Shown here in pieces: positions 52,701 through 62,639 of a DNA stretch of 64,000 bases; the first letter of the stretch is position 1, and each line of letters begins with the position of its first letter. The stretch lies in NCBI RefSeq assembly GCF_014851395.1, contig NW_024040374.1:25562772-25626771 (forward strand). The letters run 5' to 3'. The position numbers and the translations under genes were made by a program. The DNA is from Micropterus salmoides (lineage: Eukaryota; Chordata; Actinopteri; Centrarchiformes; Centrarchidae). The notes below the pieces were generated by a model. That model was given only the letters and a program-made list of their open reading frames with translations. It was not told the DNA's origin and made no database searches.

Positions 52701-55700
52701 TTACAGAGCCCACATTGGAAGGAGGCCCAAAACATTCTGAAGTTGGTGGTGTCTCGCTCAGCCAGCCTTGTTGTTCCAGATGATGTGCAGCGCTCTTATA
52801 GCACAGAGTCGTGCGGTTCTCCAGAAATTGCCTTTACCCGCATATTCAACAACTCTTCAAAGGAGCTGCCTGGCAAAACTCTGGACTTCCACTTTGACAT
52901 TTCAGAGGTCGGTGACCTTACACTCCTCAGTTTTCCTCAGTACACTTGTTTCAGTGTTTGCAGATTAAGGATGTTCTCTGACTGGCATTATTTTACTTTA
53001 CAGACACCAATCATTGGGCATAAATATGGTGACCAGCGGACTGCAGCAGGCCGGAATGGAAAGCCGCAGGTGATTGCTGTAACTAGGAGTACCTCCTCCA
53101 CGTCGTCCGGCTCCAACTCAAATGGTCTGGTGCCAGTAAGCTGGAAGAGGCCTCAGCTCTCTCAGGTACCCACTCAACAGACACATGACAACACTCTGTA
53201 CTTATTCTAACCAAGTAGCAGTAGTTTCTATCCAAATGTAGTAGTGAACACATTTTAACCAAATTTTCAGAAAAACTGCAAAAGAAAATGGAAACAGAAT
53301 GTTAATGTGGCATTTATGGTTGTTTCACATTTTAATTTCAGGAATGTCTGTTATGTAGCCAATAGCACACACAGCAGCTTGACAGGTCTCACACTAACAG
53401 AGACAGATTCGCAACAAAGTACTTAACTTTTTTTTCCATTTACCAGAATATCTGGAGCTCTGTATTTTGAACTCATCCGCGCATATAAACACATTCATTT
53501 TAATAAAGCCCTCAAAACACAACAACAGGAATATAAATCAAAGTGTTTTTCTACTTCCATCTAGAATATCTTTGTACTTGGTAATTGGCAGTTGTGTGAC
53601 AAGTGACATTTACAAATGATTTTGTCCAGCTTGCAAACAAAAACCATAAAAGCAGCCCCCCACACACTCTTAGTTTGTCATATGTTGTACAGATAGTAAA
53701 ACATCCAGGACAAGTTTTCTAATCGTGTTTATACATTCTTGTTACAGAGAAGAACCAGAGAGAGGCTGATGAATGTCCTGTCTTTATGTGGCCCAGAGTC
53801 TGGCATTCCCAAAAACCCATCTGTAAGACTCCTCTCCTACTCTAGAGCCTCAGACAAGGTCTCTGTAAATTCCCTGTTAAGAATACTGCTGCTGTCACTA
53901 TCCTGACTCGATGTTGTTGTTAATTTTGATTAATTTACATTTTTGTTTGAGTAGTTTTTAATGGACATACAACAATTGCAATTTACTATTTGACACAAAT
54001 AGAATCTTTCCTTTTTATACGCAGGTGGTGTTCTCATCCACTGAGGATCTGGACTCCACAGACCAGCAGACCAGTCTTATACCCACAGTGGAGGAGGTGG
54101 TCAGAGAGGAGGAGGTGCAGGGAGAAGACACGGGCAGTGAGCAGCAGTTTGGCGTCTTTAAGGACTTTGACTTCCTAGATGTGGAGTTGGAGGATGCAGA
54201 GGTGAGACATAACAGTAAATTTGACACACGCACAAGTCTTGTTAATGTGTGTCACAGTGAAGTAGCCCTACATGTATGTGGTTGTTTTCTGATTATGAAA
54301 ACATAATAAATTAAAGGAAATATGAAGGAGCTAATAGTGACTGTTATCTATTTGTCATCACCACTGTTTGTTCAGTTACTTTTGACCATACTGTATCCAG
54401 TTGTTTTTCTACATTAACAAAATTAATGTTTTGTTTGTCCAACTTGCGTCTTATTTCTCCTACCTGCTGTAGTAGAAACATTTCTGTGTTTTGTAACTCG
54501 CTTAAGTCTACTAACATACCTATTCCTTCTCTTTTCTTGCCACAAGGAGTTGCAGGTAAGTCTGTGAGCCACAAAGCTTTTTAAGATGCCGTTCTCTGCA
54601 GTGACGCGGTGTCTCCCTGTTGTCACCAGATACAGTGCTGTACTGCTCTTTGACTTGAAGTCATGGCTAGTGTGGCTGTGAACCATTTACTTTTATAGTT
54701 TTAGAACATTGCATCATTTACCATCCCAAAATGAGAAAAACCCTCTCACCCACTCATGTATTATTTATTTTTCCTAAATTGTGGAATGTTAATGTACACT
54801 TTGTGTTTGTCTTGTGCTTTGTTTCCTTGTTTTGTAAAAATCTGCCCCTTCTATTGTGTGAACTGCACCTCACTGCTGTTGTCTTGGTTGTCCTGCAGGG
54901 GGAGAGCATGGACAACTTCAACTGGGGGGTGCGTCGCCGCTCCCTAGAGAGCATGGACAAAGGGGACACGCCGTCTTTGCAGGAGTGCCAGTACGCAGGC
55001 AGCACGCCAAGCCTCAACCTCACCAACCACGAGGACACAGATGAATCGTCTGAGGAGGAGGTACTGAGCGCTAGCCAGATTCTCACCCGCTCTGGCCTTG
55101 TAAGTCTCACTCTAATCAGGCCCCCTCACCCCACCCCAACCCACCATGCTCCCCACACAGCCCGCTGGCATGGTGTGTGCGTGTGTGCGCGCGCGCGTGG
55201 GTGCGTGTGTGTGTGTGTGTGTGCGCGCGTGTACTGAGCTGGACCTGCTACCAGTGTGGACAGGGGCTAGATGCTTGCTTCTTCGCTGGTGGTAGATTCC
55301 CCCTTCAAAACTCCGCCCAGTCCCTCTTCCTCTGACTGCTAGATTAATGCTATTGTCGTTTCTCTCTCCCCCCCCCCCCGGTGGGTAAGTACAGTTTAGG
55401 TAAATTCAAATAAATTGGTTCAACTCACATTGAGTCGAGGTAAATCACTGATAATTGATAAATCTATTAACAAGAGAAGAGACTTTTTTAATTTTTATAA
55501 TTAAAATAAAATTCCTTCAACATATAGAGCATGTTGCTTTGCATTTTAGCTGCTTGTCTCTAACTCTTCTTTGCTTTGCAAGCAAGATCCTATCCTATCT
55601 AGCTGCCACTAATAATGTCATTAATTGAAATGCTTTACCTCAATTACCTCTAATGGGGATGTTTTCTTTCTCTCTTTTCCTCCTTTTCCTGTTCTTGGTA

Positions 55701-58700
55701 GTGCACAACTAGAGAATGCACTTGCCTGTAGTGGATAATGCCCCAAAAATGTTTGTAGTCATCCAGCATTACTCAGTGCCACTAGAAAAAAATGAGCATA
55801 CTACATTTGTGTGTTTTTAAACAGAAGTCTAAAAGAGTTTAGTGTAACATATAATTAATATTATTGATGTTGGCATGATCTTACTTTTCCTGAAGCTATT
55901 TTAAAGTGCTTAATCTATTGAATAGAAGACTAAAATAACTAAAAATGCTCTGTTTGATACAGAACCATTTGTAATGTATTATTTTGTTCAGTTGCTAATT
56001 ATAATGAACACAAATCCTTATGGTTAAAACTCTTTTGAATCCGCAGACTTCTAGTTGATAATAAGAGCTCATTATGTATCCATATACATTAAATCCATAT
56101 AATTCATCCAACAACTTCTATAAATTCCCCTAAAGGAGGTTGTGTTTGGTCTCTTTGTTGACATAGTGTCAGCCTAAGCCTTTAGTGTACTTTTAATAAA
56201 AGTTTGGCTCGAACAGATGACATTAAATACACTCTGTATTGTGTTTATGCTGTGTATTATATAATATGCTAAGCAGTCCTTGTGTTTTTCTTCTTAAGCT
56301 TAACAGTGACTCTGCTACTGACGAAACGGCATCCAACCATGTGGACTCTTTGCAGCAGTCTCAAGAATCGTCCAGCAGTGCCCTGACTGAGGAGGCAACT
56401 GTCCTACCCTCTCTACCCTCTATTCCTCGGCTGGATAGCCCCATTTCGGAGTTGGCCCACTCAGACAGCGCCAGCAGCCAGCTGCCTGAGGTGCGATCAA
56501 TCGGGAGCAACAATAAGCTGTGGTGCTCGGGTGCTTTCTAGCTTGCCTTTTCCTTTGTCTTCAACCATGATCTGCTTTTGCTGTACTTCTCGGCTTGTCT
56601 GTCATTGAGTCAGAGAGATCCGCTCCCTTCAGGGAGTTTTAGATGGGGGTGAAAGTGCTGGTCCTATAATGGTGTCTGCCTACTGTCAGGTGACATTGTG
56701 TGCTGCTTTTGCGTCTTCTGACTCCCCCTACCAGCGCTTGCTTTGTTGCTTTGCTCTGGGTGTGGGTGCTGAAGGCTAGCTCTTGCTCCTTTTTTAATGG
56801 TATATGTGTTTAATAGTTATGTGGTTGGGGGTGGGTGGCTTGCTTGCTTTTGTGATTTGGGGAGATATGGAAACAAAAGCTCACCTCAGGTTAGCTGTTA
56901 CTGCTCACCTCCAATAACACAGCAACTGACCATTCCAACTAAATCTTCTATTAAATACTTGTGAAATGGACACCAGCTCCTTTATCTTCAGCAGAAGCAT
57001 GTGTGAGTATAAGGTTTGCTACCATATCAACATGCCATAGGCTTTCTTGTGATCTGTCTACTGCTACTGACATTTATCACTAACAGTGTAGTTTATGTAC
57101 ATTATGTTGCGCTGATTTGCAATAGCACATGCAGTGTGTGTGTGAAGTGGCCTAATTATTTACCTTCAAATATGGGATTATTGGAGTAGCCATAGATATT
57201 TACTGTAAGTAGGTGGTCCAACCCTCGACTGACGGTGCTCTACACACAGAACTGAATGTAACTTTCTAGGAACTCAATCTAGCCAGTGGTCTCAATATCA
57301 TCCCAAGGACATCTCCCCCATCTCAGCCCCAGCTCTTAGTGTAATGAGCCATAGATAAAACCATCAATACGCTTACTCATTCCCTCCAGGATGGCCACAA
57401 CCACTTCTAAAAGCTTTCTGTAATATAGCTGCTGTCTCAGTGATGTACTGGCTGCCTGCCACACTCAACATTCACAATGCATTAGACTTTTAAATAACAG
57501 AACAAGACAGGGAAAAAACCAAGTGCTCTTAATTAGAGGCCCTTCTCTGTGCCATCACCCAGCATATCATCCCCCACGCCCGGGCTTTATGTCAACAGAG
57601 TTACTTTACATGTGGAATCTATCTGGAATGTCCTTTGTCAGAGTCAGACACCGTTACTGGTTTTGTGCTAATTTAACCAGATATAAATATATTCTGTTGT
57701 GGATAATAAAACTGTAGCCTCACTTAGCATCTACCCACTGTTGATTACTGCTGTTTGGTGAATTTGTTATATCACTAATACAGTCCATCATTTATGTGTA
57801 GCTATGGAGTGCAGGACATAAATCAGTCCGTACAGATGTAACGTGCGTCAGAGCATGAAATCCACAGTATCATCTCATTCATCTGCTGTCCTGTTAGCTG
57901 TCACTGCCCGACGTTTCACCATCATGCTAACGTTTTTCCATGCCATTTCAATGATAGATTGATATTGGCTTCTGTTTATTGATTCTTTTATTTTTCCTTC
58001 ATTTCTCATGAGAGACTTAAGCTTATAGAGTGACACAAAGAACAATCTCCAAGGAAGTGAACATCGTAAAAAAGCGCCAACTTAAAAGTCCCTCTCGTAT
58101 AATTGAAACTAATGTTTTCTTAAGTATAGGCTATAGCAGTCTTAATTCAACCTATAATAAGTTCAGCAGTGAAACTGTGTTCTCAAATTGATAGTAAGAG
58201 CCGCCGTTGTTAGGACAACCAGATAATGAAGAGTTAACAGTGACTGTTAAGATATGTTTTTGTTTTTTGTTTTTTTTTTTTATGTCGGGCGGCTATGGCT
58301 TAGAGCAGTTCGCCCACTAATCGGAAGATCTCCAGATTTTGCCACCCCGCATGTCGAAGTGTCCTTGGGCAAAATACCGGGGTGAATAAGACATGTAATG
58401 TAAAGCGCTTTGAATGGTTCGGAAACTAGAAAGGCACGCTATACAAGTACTGTCGATTTACCATGTGGGGACATCTGCGAAACTGCACCTGAGCGCCCCC
58501 ATCTGGCTTGTGTTACAGGATGCTGTAAGCATGACCGCAGCGGACGAGCTGAGCAGCAGTGTGAGTGAGGACACGGGGTTTTGCAGCGCCCCCCCTCTGC
58601 CTTCTGATCCACAAGAGCTGTGTGACCTCCCAGACTCGCACGACCCTCAGGATGCTCAGGAAACCCAAGAGACCCAGGACCCTCAGGAAGAGCTGGATCC

Positions 58701-61700
58701 AGCCCCCCCTCCCCCGCCAGCCATAGACACTCCACCGGGGTCCCTCTGTGAGGAGGAATCCCAAACAGTCTTGCCTCTATCTTTGCCCTCGCCCATGCCG
58801 CCAGAGACGAAGCCAGATCCAGATCCTTGCAGCACCTGTGGCTCTGTATGGGAGGAAGATGTGACACAGGCCCTGAAGGAGCTGGATGAGCGCTGTGAGG
58901 AGGAGGAGGCGGACTTCTCTAGCATGTCCAGGTAAGTGGATTGTTTTGGATCAAGACCACTCCAGTTTTACAGCAAATCAGAAAAGATACACGTAGAAAT
59001 GAAATGTTATGAAAATTTCACATCATGATTATAGTGATATAGTAAATGATCACGGTTATCAGTATTATCACGTATTGTTAAAATGTGCTGAAAAAGATTC
59101 AAATGTACTTTAGTACAACGTACAGTGGGAGAATAAAGTCTGCAGACACACGATGCATACAGCAGCAGAACAGTGTGTAATATTTTTTTAAGAACAGCAA
59201 CACTGACAGCTTCAGTTTACAAGCTGTTAGCAAGTTAGGCAGACAAACCAAAGCTAAAAGTTAACTCACCCTGCATTCGCTATAAGGCAATTTTCTTCAA
59301 TCAAGTTTCCCTCAGCACTCTTATAAAAAAATAAAATATGATCAGTCTTCAGAGTGACTGAAAAACCTTCGCTGCGCTGTCCTCCGCCGTGTTGTCATTG
59401 ACCCAAACAAACCCACGTTGCATACTGCGCATGCACACCTGCTTCTGGGAGACTATCTATAACTTTGGTTGATGCTGGACAGTATTTGCTGTGAGTTTAT
59501 CAAAACACAATAACCGAGCCTGGTTATCATGGTAATAAAAATGTGTACGGTAATATAACTATCAGGAAATTTTACTGTGGTTTATCATGAACGGTAACCA
59601 TTTCCTCCCTAGATGCATGCCATGTCACGAATGCCTACCCCATCAGTCATCTTATATCTGTAACCTAAATGACAAATTAGTCCTGGTCTCTGGGTTTGTT
59701 GACACGCGTATATACTGCTACGATGGATGTGACCCTTTGAGGCATCATTCCATATGACTTTAGTTGTGTCATTAACATTTTCTGTACTGTCAATTTTTTT
59801 TGACATTTTCCACCTCTGCTAACTAATATCTGGGTGAAACCCTGATTAGAACTGTCCATTTAAGAAAGCAATGTCTAAGGTCCTGCGATGCAGTACAGCT
59901 TAAATTTATTTTTACATGATCATTTCCAAAGTTTTTATTGTAATAAAAATGGCCACTTATGAAGGTATACAGATTACAGTACGTGGCTGGACAGCTTCAC
60001 TGAGATGAGAAGACTTTTTTGAGATGGTATGATGGGTAGTTTCTACCCTGGCATGGCTTCCATATGGGGCGGAACTATGAAGGGGGGCCAGGGTAGGCTG
60101 GCTCCAATCCACATTTAAACATTCCCTCTTCAAAGTGGGCCAATTCTGGCTGGAGGACACTTGTAAAGTCAGGGTTTTAAACTACACTGAAGCAATATGC
60201 TGAATCCAAGCTGAACAAACATGCGCGCACACACACACACAGAGCCACTCACTTAGTCCCGTACTCGCATAAATCACTGTAGTCAAGGTCTTTCACTTAG
60301 CTACCCTATGCATGATTGATGTGCGAGCAGGGGTGTGCTGTGAGTGATTGTCTGAAAACAGCGACTCGCTAACCAGTTTAGTGTTTTCCTATGTATGAAG
60401 ATTTATGTGACCTGGAGGGAGCAAGATAAAAAACAACTCGGCAACGTTGGACCTCTGTGAGGTTGGGAGCTTGGTCCGTTTTGGGGTGTGTGTGTGTGTG
60501 TGTGTGTGTACCCCAGCTCGTATAGAGCTCTCTGCAGTCCTGTGTGGGATGGGAGTGCAATGCGCTAGTGCTGTTAGCAGTTGCAGCACAGCCGAGCTGC
60601 AGACAAGGGGAGAGAGTGCAGGAAAGAGAAAAGGAAAGCGGTAGTTGGGGTGAGGATGAGGACAGAGACTGTGTCCGCTACAGCGCTTGGCAGCGCAGGC
60701 TTTAGATATTTATATTCTGTCTGCTTCTTCAGGCTGTTTGGTCCTACAGGCCTGTGAGTATCTCTGTGTGAGAGAGAGATGTTTGCATGATGCTAAAATG
60801 CTAATAGCTCATATGTTGTTGTTATGCTAAAGCACTGCAGTAGATTAGAGCTCTCAATATACTGCAGCAAAATCTGCAGTGAGGGAGGCAGAGAAACGGT
60901 GACGCTACGTTGTTTACTTGCAGCGAGCGAGGATGAGCGCGCGTGTGTGTTTACATTTGTCCTTAAGACTGACGAGAGTGTACAACATGTCGGATTGTAG
61001 CTTATTGGCCCCCGTGTGTGTTTCAGTCAAGATGAAGGTGACGCAGACTGCTTCCCAGAGATTCAGGCCTCTCCGCCCCCTTCGCCCTTCCTCTCTGCCA
61101 TCCTGGCAGCTTTCCAGCCTGTTGCCTATGACAATGAGGAGGAGGCTTGGCGTTGCCATGTCAACCAGATGTTGTCAGATACAGATGGTTCCTCTGCTGT
61201 TTACACGTTCCACGTGTTCTCTCGACTCTTTCAGGTAAACGCCTTCTAAATGCTTATCTGTAGTCATCTACAGTCTTGTTTACTAGTGAGCATTCTCAAC
61301 AAGATTTGTTCTCCCCCCCCCCCAACCCCACATTCTTGCTTAATACAGAGCATTCAGAGGAAATTTGGCTCCATTACACATTCATCTGTTCACTTTCTTG
61401 GGGAAAGGCTCCAGCGAATGGGTAATCAGTTCCTCAGCTCCCTGGAAGTCATGACGTCCTGCTCCCAATGTCCCACTGTGCTGCTGGATGCAGAGACGGT
61501 GAGGCTGTTCTGCATGGCTGTCTGCAATAATTTTTTATAAAACTAAAAGAGCTAAAACAAAATAATCTGGTTGCAGTAACATGTATCTGTTATTTTGCAA
61601 AAGCAGTGCTGCACGTTATGCGTATTCCTTTTATGTGTGTGTGTGTCCTGCTGTAGATATTTTTGTGTCATGTACTGTGTATGTATTGGGTGGTGTTGTG

Positions 61701-61954
61701 GGTTAATGTATGTGTTGTCCTGTCTTGCCGTTGTAGCTGGTCTCTTGTGGACTGTTGGAGACTCTGAAGTTTAGTGTGCTGGAGTTACAGGAACACCTGG
61801 ACACCTACAACGCCAAGAGAGAAGCAGCAGAGCTTGTAAGTCACCAAATATCTTCCACACTCAACCATATGTGCTTTCCCATTCTCTTTGATCCTTTTCC
61901 CCCCAGGACACATTGCCTCACATCTTCTGCCATTGTCAAGAATGGTTTAAGTTG

Positions 61955-61991
<37 letters not shown>

Positions 61992-62608
61992 TGTCATCTC
62001 AATACAGATGGGCTTAGGAAGCATGTATGTATTGCTCTTTATCTGTGCCATCACACCATGGAAGGCCATGGAGACAAACAGCTGATGCTGTGCTAGATAA
62101 GCCCCAGTTTGTCTCATCAGCGGGGTAGACATTGAATCAGTGTTTGGTATGAGTAGATTTAGCTGCCGTTAGTGTCTGCATCACTAGTGACATCCCCTGC
62201 TGAGGGGATAAAAATAACCCTCAGCACTCCTAAATCAGTTATAGAAGGAGGAGAAGCTGGGAGGGCTGGGAGGAGGAACGGACGGGGAGGGGAATGAAAA
62301 GAAGAGATGAGATTGCAGAGGGTTCTGGGATGCGGGGGCACAAATTGAATGAGACGGCAATGGTCCCTGGAGGGCTAGATACTATCTTGTGCTCTGGAAC
62401 AGGCCTTCTTTAATTCGCTAAGTACAGCACACTTATTGAATCTCCTCCCCGACCAACCTTTATTACATATGCACACAAATGTAGATGCAGACATCCAAGG
62501 GAGGAAAACAAGCTCTTGCTTTGCCTCTGTTACCAATCTACCTCTCCCTCCCCTGATCTGCGTGTGCGTGTGCGTGTGCGTGTGCGTGTGCGTGTGCGTG
62601 TGCGTGTG

Positions 62609-62639
<31 letters not shown>

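Larger units (their letters stand above)
58932..61026 (+). other. Intron between exons 53 and 54
   Basis: 2.1 kb. Contains a possible degenerate DNA element (59010-59605), a TG microsatellite (60485-60509) and a GC-richer block (60.5-60.7 kb). No exon recognised. Confidence 0.75.

Noticed and set aside
54756..54898. Open frame ahead of exon 51 starting MYYLFFLN
   Set aside because: Intronic and in a different frame. The conserved sequence begins only after CCTGCAG at 54898.
58414..58518. Upstream part of the 173-codon frame over exon 53, starting at a Met
   Set aside because: These bases are SINE sequence and intron. The coding part starts at the acceptor at 58519.
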